DNA from: Siderastrea siderea
Lineage: Eukaryota; Cnidaria; Anthozoa; Scleractinia; Rhizangiidae
Length of the DNA: 64,000 bases
Assembly: GCA_964030785.1 (NCBI GenBank)
Contig: OZ034966.1
Span: forward strand, 1,434,501 to 1,498,500
Direction: 5' to 3'
The translations under genes and the position numbers were made by a program. Under the pieces are notes generated by a model. It was not told the origin of the DNA. It did not search any database and saw only the letters and a list, made by a program, of their open reading frames with translations. Positions 32,282 through 42,300 of the stretch are shown one piece after another (position 1 is the first letter of the stretch; every line of letters starts with the position of its first letter).

Positions 32282-32566
32282 TGTTTCACTAGCCGCATTA
32301 CCAAGAATTCAAATGTTACACTGTAAGGTTTATTGCCACGTTTCATACAGTAGGTTATTCGAAAGCTGTCAATAGATTACAATTCGTTAGGGGAGTGAAG
32401 AAATATATAATAAATGAATAAAAAGTTATAGCGTACCCATTGGTGTCTGTGGAACGGATCCGCGACTAGTGAAGATGATTAAGTTCGTTCTCTCTAATTA
32501 TCGTTTATTACGTCGCATAATACGTATTTAAGAAAACGTCAGAAATTGCTTTCGTAGGCCGAAACA
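32282..32566 (-). repeat. BEL/Pao 3' LTR
   Basis: 285 bp with TG...CA ends. It differs from the other LTR at a single position near its start (AAGAATTC here, AAGGATTC in the partner). Confidence 0.95.
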
Positions 32567-32645
32567 CTCCCCTCTCTTCTAGAAAGTTGTGCAAGTTAAA
32601 AAGTTTAAATAGTAAAGTTACAAAATCGAGTTTAGTAAAGTTCAT

Positions 32646-35570
32646 TTAGTCTTTCATTTCGTTTTCGTCCACTGGAACGATGACTATTATCCTCTGAACA
32701 GGACGTTCAACCGTTACATAGCCTCCTCCGCGGTATGTCTTTACATGTTCTCCTGGCTTAGTGTTCTTATAGACGATCTCCACTCTGCGTACTCTTCCAT
32801 CTTTACTCGGTTTGGCTGTGATAACTTTGCCTAGTTTCCAATTTCCTCGAACAAGATTCGCGTCTTGTATCAAGACGACGTCTCCGACTTTAACATCACG
32901 GTGTGCGGTGTGCCACTTCGATTCAATAAGAAGACTAGGAAAATAATGGCGCGTCCATTTTCTCCAGAAGCTCTTCACTATATTCTGGACAAATTCAAAT
33001 CTGTGACGAGGGTTTGTTGTTTCCCTAAAGGGTCCGCTTGGAACTCGTGAAGTAGATCTTCCAAGTAATAGGTCGTTCGGACTTAAATATACGCCATCAT
33101 CTGTATCAGTTGGGTGCTTACCAATTGGTCTTTCGTTTATCAAGTTACCAACTTCAAAGCAGGCTGTCTGTAATTCAGAGAATGTCATGATGTTATCTCC
33201 GATTGCGATGTTTAAGCCTCGTTTGACGGAACGTATTAATGCTTCGGATGTGCCATTGTACCAAGGGGCGTCGGCAGGTGAGAATTCCCATTGTAGGCCC
33301 TCTGTTACTCCGAATTCGAGTAATTCGTCCCAATTCCAGTTCTTCGTTATATCTTTGAGCTCTTTATCAGCAGCTACTAATTGTGGTCCGTTGTCAGAAT
33401 ACAACTTTGCTGGATACCCTCTCAATGATACAAATCTTCTGAGTACTAATAGAAATGTTTCCGTGCTGTAGTCCGGTGCTAGATCTAAGTGAACTGCTCG
33501 AGTGCACATGCAGTTGAATATCACTCCGTAACATTTCCCATAGGTTCTTCGCTTCACTTCATCTCTGATTTTGAAAGGTCCAAAGAGATCTATACCTGTA
33601 TAGTGCCAAGGTGGGGAGGGTTTCAATCTCTCCTCTGGTAGTTTTCCCATCTTTTGTTGGCAAAGCTGTTTATCTATCTTCTTGCAGATTACGCAGTTGT
33701 ATTTGATGGACCTCACCATACGTTGGATATTTGTAATCCAAAATCGTGCTCTTATCTTGCTTACTGTAGATGATACCCCATGATGCCCTCTTTGGTGTAT
33801 ATATTCAGCATATAACCTTGCAAAGCGATGCTCGCATGGTAGCAAAATTAAGTCGTTCTTATTATAGCTTATCTCAAGCCACTTTTCAACTCTGTCGCCT
33901 ACAACTATTATGCCATCCTCTCGCGTCCGTGGACATAGTCTTTTGAATCTTCCCTTTTCCATGTCCGCTGTTAACAATTTTTGACATCGAAGTATCCAGA
34001 ATCTTTCTGCTCTGTCTATATCTTCTGGCGTTAATGGACTAGTTACGTTCTTTAAGGAAGGTCGAGGTTTTCGTTTGTACAAGGACAATACTCTTGCAGT
34101 CACTCTGATTAGCTTAGTGTAGTTGGAATATCTGTTTATGTCAATTCTTGCTTCTAAGCTATCTTCAGATTTAGCTTCAGCTAACATAACTGTTTTTATT
34201 TGTTCTGGTAACTCTTTCTGATAATTTGGCTTGCATATCGGCCACTCATGTTCAGGAAATCTAAGGAATTCTGGACCGGTTTGCCAGATGCTATTCAATC
34301 CAATCTCTGCCGGTTTCCTTCCTCGTGTAATCCAATCCGCTATGTTATTCTTACTCTCTACCCAATACCAATCATCTTTGTTGGTTCCCTGTTGGATCTC
34401 GCCAATACGTGTGGCGGCGAAAGTATTAAAGCCATATGATTCCTTCTGAACCATTCCGTACACTATTTGTGAGTCAACGATGTGGTAGAATTTAGTAAAT
34501 TTGTACCTCGATTCCTTTTCTATAAATGTCTTGAGTCTTTTATTCAGAACTGCTCCACATAATTCGACTCGGTCAATAGACATTTTCTTCACAGGGGAAA
34601 GTCGATTTTTCGATATGATCAATCTGCTCTCATAGCTGTTGTCCGTGGTGTTCCACCTGGCGTAAGCGCATGCGCCGTAAGCTACTTCTGATCCGTCACT
34701 AAATATCACTAAAATTGGATCCCCTCTTGCATTTGCGGGTTTGATACATCTCTCAAAGACTTCTTGTTCCATGTTTGGAAGATCATCAAAGAAGTTCATC
34801 CATTCTTTCTTAAGCATATCAGGAATTGGATCATCCCAGTCAGATTTGTTTTCGCTTATCCACAAACTTCTCATCAAGCCTTTAGCCCTGATTGTAAATG
34901 GAGTGGCGAGTCCCATCGGATCATAAATGCGATTGACTTGAGATAAGACAATTCTTTTTGTAAGTTTGATGTCTTGTGAGCTCGTTATATCAATTCCTTG
35001 GGGGGGAGGTCTTTTCCTTTTACTCTTCATCTGTAAATCGAATTTAACGCGAAAACACAACTGATCCGTACGCGGATTCCATACAACTGCAAGAACCTTT
35101 TCCGTGGGTTCGTTTGAATCGCCTCTCAAGGTGAGCGTCAGATTTTCTTCAGTGTCATCTTTTGACATTATCCATTCTTTTATGCGAAATCCTCCCTTGA
35201 TCAAGAGTTCTTCAATAGCTTCTGTTAGTTGTTTAGCTAACTTAGTGTCATCGACGCTCTCAATTATGTCATCCATGTAGGAGTTTTCCTTTATAACCTG
35301 AGCTGCTTGGGGATGAGATTCGATACCCATTTGTGCTGTTTTTCTCATAGCAACGGTTGCTATCGTTCCGGAAGGTCTGTCGCCAAAGGACACTCTTTGT
35401 ATCACATAAGTGTCAGGTTCTCTTGCCGTGTTCATGTCTCTCCATAGGAAACGATGAGTATGTTGTTCAACGACCTTAGTTTTTACAGTATGATACATCT
35501 TGCTGACATCTCCAATGAATGCAACACGATTTTCGCGAAATCTTATGAGTATTCCTAATAGGTTATTCAA
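32646..35570 (-). CDS. pol: BEL/Pao RT, RNase H, integrase
   Basis: 974 codons in the same frame as the previous one, separated by the TAA. The RT catalytic box YMDD is near residue 98. RNase H shows FSDGS. The integrase has an HHCC zinc finger ending CVICKK, catalytic D (GIDLFGPF), D (YSDNGPQ) and the later E of the D,D-35-E set. The C-terminus is DUF5641-like. Apart from the stop, the catalytic residues appear intact. Confidence 0.93.
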   Translation of the reverse strand: MNNLLGILIRFRENRVAFIGDVSKMYHTVKTKVVEQHTHRFLWRDMNTAREPDTYVIQRVSFGDRPSGTIATVAMRKTAQMGIESHPQAAQVIKENSYMDDIIESVDDTKLAKQLTEAIEELLIKGGFRIKEWIMSKDDTEENLTLTLRGDSNEPTEKVLAVVWNPRTDQLCFRVKFDLQMKSKRKRPPPQGIDITSSQDIKLTKRIVLSQVNRIYDPMGLATPFTIRAKGLMRSLWISENKSDWDDPIPDMLKKEWMNFFDDLPNMEQEVFERCIKPANARGDPILVIFSDGSEVAYGACAYARWNTTDNSYESRLIISKNRLSPVKKMSIDRVELCGAVLNKRLKTFIEKESRYKFTKFYHIVDSQIVYGMVQKESYGFNTFAATRIGEIQQGTNKDDWYWVESKNNIADWITRGRKPAEIGLNSIWQTGPEFLRFPEHEWPICKPNYQKELPEQIKTVMLAEAKSEDSLEARIDINRYSNYTKLIRVTARVLSLYKRKPRPSLKNVTSPLTPEDIDRAERFWILRCQKLLTADMEKGRFKRLCPRTREDGIIVVGDRVEKWLEISYNKNDLILLPCEHRFARLYAEYIHQRGHHGVSSTVSKIRARFWITNIQRMVRSIKYNCVICKKIDKQLCQQKMGKLPEERLKPSPPWHYTGIDLFGPFKIRDEVKRRTYGKCYGVIFNCMCTRAVHLDLAPDYSTETFLLVLRRFVSLRGYPAKLYSDNGPQLVAADKELKDITKNWNWDELLEFGVTEGLQWEFSPADAPWYNGTSEALIRSVKRGLNIAIGDNIMTFSELQTACFEVGNLINERPIGKHPTDTDDGVYLSPNDLLLGRSTSRVPSGPFRETTNPRHRFEFVQNIVKSFWRKWTRHYFPSLLIESKWHTAHRDVKVGDVVLIQDANLVRGNWKLGKVITAKPSKDGRVRRVEIVYKNTKPGEHVKTYRGGGYVTVERPVQRIIVIVPVDENEMKD

Positions 35571-35591
35571 GAGGTCTGGTCCCTTTGCCCA

Positions 35592-37439
35592 TTATTCGTT
35601 TAGAATATGGCCCATATAGCTAGCACTGCTATTGAAGACGATGCGGACAGGTGTGGATTTTGAATCAGTTTTCAAGACCTCGTGATGCGAGATGTAATGC
35701 ACTGGCCCGTTATACTTTGTTATTTCTTCAGTGTTTAGTTTACGAGCTACATCTCTGTCGATCATATCTTGTATCTGTTGTTGGTACACTTTCGCGTGAT
35801 CTGGATTTTTGCGCAGACGTTGTTCTGTTGACATCAATCTTCCATACGCGGCTCTTTTGTTGTCCGGGAGGTTATGCGGGTCTTTAATCCATGGGTAGGT
35901 AGTTATCCATAGATTCTCTTGTGAATTATATTCAAGATTATTCTCGATAAGATTCAATTCCTTTTCTTCTTTGAGCGTATAATCAGTCTTACTGCCTGGT
36001 GGGCATTTCCCACATTTACAGCCGCCGCAGCGCGGTGTACACTCCACGCCCAGATTTTCTATTTTGTAGAAATCGCTTAACTCGATTCCTCTTACATGAT
36101 TTACATGTGCTACATTGTATTTGAAACATTCTGCATTTTCTTCAATTGCTGGGTGTGTCCCACCGATACAGAAACCAAAGCGATTCTTTAGCAACAGGAG
36201 GTGTCCCGAGCGATTTTGCATTTCTGGATGCAATCCTGCATAGTCATATCCTATCAACACGTCGATGGTTCCAGTTGGTCGTTCTATGTCCTTCTTTGGG
36301 ACGTCAAAGATATGGAGTATTCCATCGATCTTGATTTTGCGGATGTTAGATGTTATTTGGTCGATTCCATAAACTTCAATGAGGGTCTGATGTCCTTGCA
36401 AATCAATAAGTGGTAATGTGTACTTCTTCGTCGTGATATCCTTTTTCTCTGCTCCAACCTTTACAAGTGACAGCTGAACTGTTGTACCATGCAATTTTTG
36501 CGCTTTGGCTGTCTTGTTCGTAATAAAACTAAGCGAAGATGCATTATCCCACATAACATTGAGCCAATTTGCGTGCGTTTTTATGCGTTGTATCTGTAAG
36601 AGGCATGTGGTCTTACTACTGATTCTCGAACACGTGTTTGTGGTGCCAGAGACTTCTTCTTCTTGATCATCCTCGCCGGTTGGGGTGTTCCTTTTATTCT
36701 CGTGAAGAGTTCGGTGATGGAATACCTTGCAATTATCAATTCCACATTCTTTCTTCTTTTTGCACTGAACCCAGCGATGGCCTGGTTTCAGGCACGAAAA
36801 GCATGCAAGCTTATCCTTTACAACATCCTTTCTCTGTTGAACAGGTTTAGCTAGATAATTTCTACACTCGTAAGTGGAATGCTTCGCGTTACCATGCACA
36901 AGGCAATATTTTGCCGTTGGCGATGGTCTCCCATCTGATAAATGGGTTGCGCCTCGCGCTTGAGGTGTGCCTGCTGATCTTAAGTCAGATGCGTCATATT
37001 CTATGGCACGTTTTTGATCCAATAGAAAATCGAGGAGACTCGGAAATTTGTCAGTTTTGTCGACTGTACTTTTGCGTGAGCTAACAAGCCTAGCCCATTC
37101 CTTTCTGTGATCAGGAGGAAGTTTGCTTTCAATAGTGCTAACTGAGCTTGTGGTTGTAATTTCCTTTTCAATACCGAGTCTTTTCAAGTCACGATAACTA
37201 TCCTCTATCATATCTACGAATTCCACAAATTTCTTGCTTTCTCCCTCTCGGATGACTTTAAATCGCTTGATATCATTAATGATCACATCCGTGACCTTTC
37301 CTGGGTCTCCGAACTTTTCATCTAAACGGGCCCACATTTCTTCGATATCATCATCAACTGATTTAACCTGTGCTAGAGCTTCTTTGTCAAGACAAGTACG
37401 TAACGTGTACGGGGCTGTGAGCTTAGTAAGACCTGGCAT
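35592..37439 (-). CDS. BEL/Pao gag C-terminus, protease and start of RT
   Basis: 615 codons. It begins with the DUF1759-like gag region. A zinc knuckle C-F-S-C-L-K-P-G-H-R-W-V-Q-C lies near residue 215. The retroviral-type protease has D-N-A at the place of D-S/T-G (WDNASSLSFI). It then enters the RT fingers before an in-frame TAA. The same frame continues as the RT below. Confidence 0.88.
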   Translation of the reverse strand: MPGLTKLTAPYTLRTCLDKEALAQVKSVDDDIEEMWARLDEKFGDPGKVTDVIINDIKRFKVIREGESKKFVEFVDMIEDSYRDLKRLGIEKEITTTSSVSTIESKLPPDHRKEWARLVSSRKSTVDKTDKFPSLLDFLLDQKRAIEYDASDLRSAGTPQARGATHLSDGRPSPTAKYCLVHGNAKHSTYECRNYLAKPVQQRKDVVKDKLACFSCLKPGHRWVQCKKKKECGIDNCKVFHHRTLHENKRNTPTGEDDQEEEVSGTTNTCSRISSKTTCLLQIQRIKTHANWLNVMWDNASSLSFITNKTAKAQKLHGTTVQLSLVKVGAEKKDITTKKYTLPLIDLQGHQTLIEVYGIDQITSNIRKIKIDGILHIFDVPKKDIERPTGTIDVLIGYDYAGLHPEMQNRSGHLLLLKNRFGFCIGGTHPAIEENAECFKYNVAHVNHVRGIELSDFYKIENLGVECTPRCGGCKCGKCPPGSKTDYTLKEEKELNLIENNLEYNSQENLWITTYPWIKDPHNLPDNKRAAYGRLMSTEQRLRKNPDHAKVYQQQIQDMIDRDVARKLNTEEITKYNGPVHYISHHEVLKTDSKSTPVRIVFNSSASYMGHILNE

Positions 37440-37516
37440 TACTTGCGTTTGAAAATCTCGCTTAAACTGAGGGTACTCTCTTATATCGCCTTCAAAGTGC
37501 GGTCTTTTGATCTTCT

Positions 37517-38266
37517 CTAAATGTACATTATTGGCGGTTCCCGGTGAATTACTGTTGCATAGGGTTGTTTCGCTGAGTTTGCTTTCTTCCTTTTCACTGA
37601 TTCGGGTTTCAAATATTTCAAATATTTGACTGTACAGAACCTGGACATTTGAAATCCATAGCTCATTTCCTTGCCTATTAACTCTAGATATTGTTCATTC
37701 CTTAACTTGCATTCAATAAATGCTTCTTCGAGTTGTGCGAGTACTTTCTTCATGAGAGAAGTTGCAGCATTCTCAGTTTCTAGAATGTGCGTCGCATTGC
37801 TAAATATAGCATCAAAAAGAGTGCGCGCGCCGGCTCTCTTTATTAGAATGTTTTCTTTCAATTTTTCATTTTGCTCTCTTTGTTGATTTTCTAGTTCCTC
37901 GCGCTCACGTGTAGCGCGTGCGTTAGATTCATCAAATTGTATATTATCCATGTACTCATTTTTCAGATTTGTTGTATCTCTGTATAATGTTTGCAGCTCA
38001 CTCATCCAATTTTCAGCTGCATCGAATTCTTCGTCGTTTAGAAACGATGTGAATTGCTCATGTTTACCTTCAAGGTCTTTCATAGCGTCTTCCAATTGAT
38101 CATAGGCTTTCTCTATAGTTGCGATACTGTTTCTGTCTCGAACAGAGTTTAAGAAATCGTTTCTTTTTCTTGTGAATTTCCCTTTAGCTGAGCGTCTCGC
38201 TATCTTTGCTGCTTCTGCCATCTTGTTGCTGTCTTGTTGCCGTCCCCAATGTGACTCGGTTTTCAA
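37517..38266 (-). CDS. gag: BEL/Pao gag N-terminal part
   Basis: 249-codon frame rich in Glu, Lys and Gln, predicted coiled coil in the middle. It ends at a TAG. The continuing gag homology (DUF1759-like) is in another frame just downstream, so the frames are offset by an indel or a programmed shift near 37530. Confidence 0.75.
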   Translation of the reverse strand: MKTESHWGRQQDSNKMAEAAKIARRSAKGKFTRKRNDFLNSVRDRNSIATIEKAYDQLEDAMKDLEGKHEQFTSFLNDEEFDAAENWMSELQTLYRDTTNLKNEYMDNIQFDESNARATREREELENQQREQNEKLKENILIKRAGARTLFDAIFSNATHILETENAATSLMKKVLAQLEEAFIECKLRNEQYLELIGKEMSYGFQMSRFCTVKYLKYLKPESVKRKKANSAKQPYATVIHREPPIMYI

Positions 38267-38290
38267 CTTGACTTTTGATTGGCTTTCGAA

Positions 38291-38575
38291 TGTTTCACTA
38301 GCCGCATTACCAAGGATTCAAATGTTACACTGTAAGGTTTATTGCCACGTTTCATACAGTAGGTTATTCGAAAGCTGTCAATAGATTACAATTCGTTAGG
38401 GGAGTGAAGAAATATATAATAAATGAATAAAAAGTTATAGCGTACCCATTGGTGTCTGTGGAACGGATCCGCGACTAGTGAAGATGATTAAGTTCGTTCT
38501 CTCTAATTATCGTTTATTACGTCGCATAATACGTATTTAAGAAAACGTCAGAAATTGCTTTCGTAGGCCGAAACA
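38291..38575 (-). repeat. BEL/Pao 5' LTR
   Basis: 285-bp partner of the LTR at 32282-32566. A possible primer-binding segment (TGGGGACGGCAAC in the sense strand) lies some 40 bp inside the element; this is uncertain. Confidence 0.93.
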
Positions 38576-38828
38576 GAACCGGAGATTTTTAGAACATTTT
38601 TGGCGAAATTCCGGAAAGATTTTTAGGCCATTTTTCGGGATTTTTGTAGCCTAATCAGCGCGCGAGAATTCGCTCAGTTATTGTAAAATTATCTTTGGTT
38701 TATGTTCCCTACTCCCGAAATGATTTTGTAACTCTGCAAAGCGTTCTCTACAAAGACGTCTTTCTCCGAGACAGACATATTTCCAAGCCGGGGTTTATTA
38801 AAAATTCCGCTTTGACAGGTAGCGTTAT

Positions 38829-38873
38829 GTGAAGTGAAGTGAAGTGAAGTGAAGTGAAGTGAAGTGAAGTGAA
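38829..38873. repeat. GTGAA pentanucleotide microsatellite
   Basis: Nine GTGAA units. Located between the BEL element and the FLCN start. Confidence 0.95.
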
Positions 38874-39241
38874 ATGTTACTTGCCGTTTTTTTCCCGCCA
38901 AACTTGGACTCGTTCCCAGGGTCTTTCGGCTTAAGTAAAGCCTGGATGCTTAGCGGATTTTGTTTATCATGTGACAGTCATGGCGGTCGAATCGTCGTCC
39001 GCTGAAATGCACAATCGCTGTGTGAATTTCTAGTTCAAACGTCAATACCACGTACGGTAGCTTGATAGCAGAATACTTGCAAAACAAAGGACATCTTCGA
39101 AACTGTAAACCTGATTGCAGATTCCATCAACTATCACTGAACTTTCTATTAGCTTGAAGACAACATGACGTGACAAAATTGCCATGTCTTCGACAGGACT
39201 TTCCCTCTTCGTCGGCTATATCATCTGAGCCTGTCTTCAAG
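38874..39241 (+). promoter_or_regulatory. FLCN 5' flank / probable 5' UTR
   Basis: This region lies between the microsatellite and the FLCN ATG. It contains several upstream ATGs and no recognisable coding exon. No TATA box is evident. A non-coding first exon further upstream cannot be excluded. Confidence 0.4.
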
Positions 39242-39310
39242 ATGAACGCCATCATTGCTTTGTGCCACTTTTGTGAATTCCACGGACCCAGTGTCTTGTT
39301 TTGTACACAG
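39242..39310 (+). CDS. FLCN: FLCN exon 1
   Basis: Codes the invariant folliculin start ([15 protein letters not shown]) and ends in phase 0 at GTAATT. The ATG is the only one that yields the conserved N-terminus. Confidence 0.95.
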
Positions 39311-42300
39311 GTAATTGTTTTATACAACAGTCAAGTGCAGCTGGTAAATGCTCATGTATTAGTATCATTAGTACATGTACCCTTTTCGCCGATTTATTAA
39401 AGCTTCTGTGAATCTTAAATAAGTTTATATAAGCGTATAAGCTAAAGAGCTGAGTCTAAATGGGACGACTGTGAGGAGAACTATGCTCCATTCTTAGATT
39501 AATGATGAGTAGCAGCACTCATAATGTCCATCCGCAGTGTTTATACTGTAGCTTATACACTTCAACTTCAACAACTCCAACTTTATTGCTTTCATCACTT
39601 TTAATACAATAATATATTATAAATAATCTCAGTGACAAGCTTTCAAAATCAAAAGTGATGAGGAGTTTACAGAAAAGCAGAAATGCTTGAAATAGTAGAC
39701 CCCCTCAAACGGCCATTACCTGACTATATGTTGAATGCTTGTTTTACAAATCAATTGAATGATAACAATAACAATATTAAATACATTGTAGAAGCAACAA
39801 AGAGTGAAAATGTAGGTACAGCTGTAGGTGCATTTTATCGCACATGAGGCTGGCTCAAATTCAGACAGGCACAAATTCAGATCATTTCCGTAATTATCTC
39901 TGTTTTTATTACAATGGACCAGTTTGAAAACTTGTCCCCACCTGGTTTGACTCATTCCAGAGGCTAAGCTGAGACAAATGAGTCAGACTGGTTTGAGTCA
40001 GACCGGGCCCATACAGGTAACTTCTCTCATGTAACCTGGACTGGAGTCGCACTGGTCTGAGATTTAGCATTTTAAGACGAATTTTTAACTAGGTTTACTA
40101 ATCTCATCACCTCCTTAGACTACAAGTTTCTCTACATAAAGTTGAAGAACAAAGTTTATCTCACCAAATGACTATATAAAAAATAGGCAGTGACTATATG
40201 CCCGGCAGCCGCGAATGGTCTTAAATAGACTAAATGCCCGACAGTCAGAAAGTTTTGTGGAATTTCTACCATTTCTACGAAAAGCCTCATCCTAACGTCC
40301 TGAAAGTATTCTATCTTCATTTGGAATTGCAATACGATAAGAAATAGGATGGAGGCTTTGCAGCTGCTTTAAGTTCTGCATGCTTGAGCATAATATGAGA
40401 TCGCCATGTTCTGCCGGGCATTTGTTCTATTTAAGTCTCTTCCCAGTGGCCGGGCATACATGTATAGCCACTGCATAAAAAATAGTGAAGATACTGTAGG
40501 AATGTGTCATTAATAATGTTTCTAACATGTTTCATTAACATTTCTGAGGAACTTAGTTCCTCAGTATTTAAGTAACTATTTCATTAGGAACTACAATGTA
40601 CATGGCTACAACACTCGAAGGAAGGCTGACCTCCATCTACCTAAACCCAAGCTTAGCCTTGGCAAGCGTACTTTTAGATTTTCTGGCTCAGCCCTTTTTA
40701 ACTCACTACCTTTAAAAATCCAACAAGCTGCATCTCTCTCCTCTTTTAAAAATCTTGTTAAAGCCCACTTTTTTTCATAGCACCTAATTTACGATATTTA
40801 TCTTTTCTATATACCGTTCATGCTTGTAATTCGTTTTAGTTTTTAAACTCTTTTTATATAACTATTTTAATTACTAAACATTAGCTTTTAACTCTATTTT
40901 TATAACTATTTTAAACAATTAGATATTTTATATTTTTAGAAATTGTATTTAGCAGGGCCCCTCTGGAGACCAGCAACTGTGCTGAATGGGCCACCCTGTA
41001 TAAATAAAGTTTTACCTACCTACCTTCTGTAATTGCAGGCTTTCCACTGTGAAGCTCATGATCCTCTCAAGGGAACTTGTACATCTGCCTCAGAGTGTGG
41101 AGCTTGTATCAAGGGGTATGTACAGTGTACATGTTGTGTGTGACATAAGCCTTCTTGTACATCTGCCTCAGAGTGTGGAGCTTGTAACAAGGGGTGTGTA
41201 CAGTGAACATGTTGTGTGTGACATAAGCCTTCTTGTACATCTGCTTCAGAGTGTGGAGCTTGTATCAAGGGGTATGTACAGTGTACATGGTGTGTGTGAC
41301 ATAAGCCTTCTCTGTACATCTGCCTCAGAGTGCAGAGCTTGTATCAAGGGGTATGTACAGTGCACATGTTGTGTGTGACATAAGCCTTCTTGTACATCTG
41401 CCTCAGAGTGTGGAGCTTGTATCAAGGGGTGTGTACAGTGCACATGTTGTGTGTGACATAAGCCTTCTTTTACATCTGCCTCAGAGTGTGGAGATTGTAG
41501 CAAGGGGTATGTACAGTGTACATGTTGTGCGTGACATAATCCTTCTTGTGCATCTGCTGCAGTGTGGAGCTTGTATCAAGGGATATGTACAGTGTACATG
41601 ATGTGTGTGACATAAGCCTTCTTTTTGAAGCATCAAAAAATCTCAACACTTTGAAGTTTCAATTATTACACTCTTCTTTATTGAGTTTGTACAGTGAACT
41701 TACATTAAGGTGGCTCATCTAGATTTTTCCGAGGCACACCATCCCAACTTTGAACGGCTAATACTTTACAGTCTGAGCTCGGTGGGGCAAGCTGCTTCAC
41801 ACATTTACTAGAGACTGAATGAACTTGTCAAAAAAGTAGGTTTGATTGACACTGCTGTTACCATAGCAATGGAACGATGACGTCATGAGTTTTGCATATC
41901 AGCAATTTTCTGGACATCTAGACCAGGGCTCGAGACTAACTTTTCAGCTTAGTAGCCAAGTGGCTAGTGAGAGGCTTGATTTCACTAGCCAAAATAAATT
42001 TTCACTAGCCAGACTGTTTTTGCTTAATTTCATACTGTGTTCAATAGTCTAATTTTTAGCCGGGTTAAGTACTGTAAACATGCCTTTCTGTAATCTCAGG
42101 AGTGAAGAACGTGAATGTTGACTGTTCTTTCCAACAGTTAAAGATCCTCACACGAATACAAAGTACTATATGCCTTCACTTAAGTTCAAGGCAAATTCCC
42201 AGGCGGGATGTAGTTCACGCCTCTCTTTTCCGTTTCGTCAGATCATGACAAATAACCCGGACAATTAATCTTATACGAGCATGTCATCGTACGGAGAAAC

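Larger units (their letters stand above)
32282..38575 (-). mobile_element. BEL/Pao LTR retrotransposon, nearly complete
   Basis: Two 285-bp LTRs (TGTTTC...GAAACA on the plus strand) enclose gag-pro-pol on the minus strand. The target duplication GAACC lies at 32277-32281 and 38576-38580. A purine tract (AGAAGAGAGGGGAG in the sense strand) abuts the 3' LTR at 32567. The order gag, CCHC knuckle, aspartic protease, RT, RNase H, integrase, DUF5641-like tail is that of BEL/Pao. The LTRs differ at one base, so the insertion is young. The frame has two lesions: a frameshift between gag and the protease-containing frame, and an in-frame TAA inside the RT region. Confidence 0.95.
26745..38650. repeat. 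GGGATTTTTAG-rich base repeat, split by nested insertions
   Basis: Degenerate copies of GGGATTTTTAG occur at 26755-26835, 32226-32281 and 38581-38645. Removing the insertions described below joins these parts into one sequence. The outer ends look inverted (GCTACAAAAGTCC near 26748; GGATTTTTGTAGCC near 38638). The family is unknown. Confidence 0.45.

Noticed and set aside
41049..41601. Open frames of ~80-110 codons with a 26-residue repeat
   Set aside because: They arise because the minisatellite period (78) is a multiple of three. Only the first 38 nt are FLCN exon, in a different frame.
41078..41622. CRISPR array
   Set aside because: The direct repeats are contiguous, without unique spacers, and the genome is eukaryotic.
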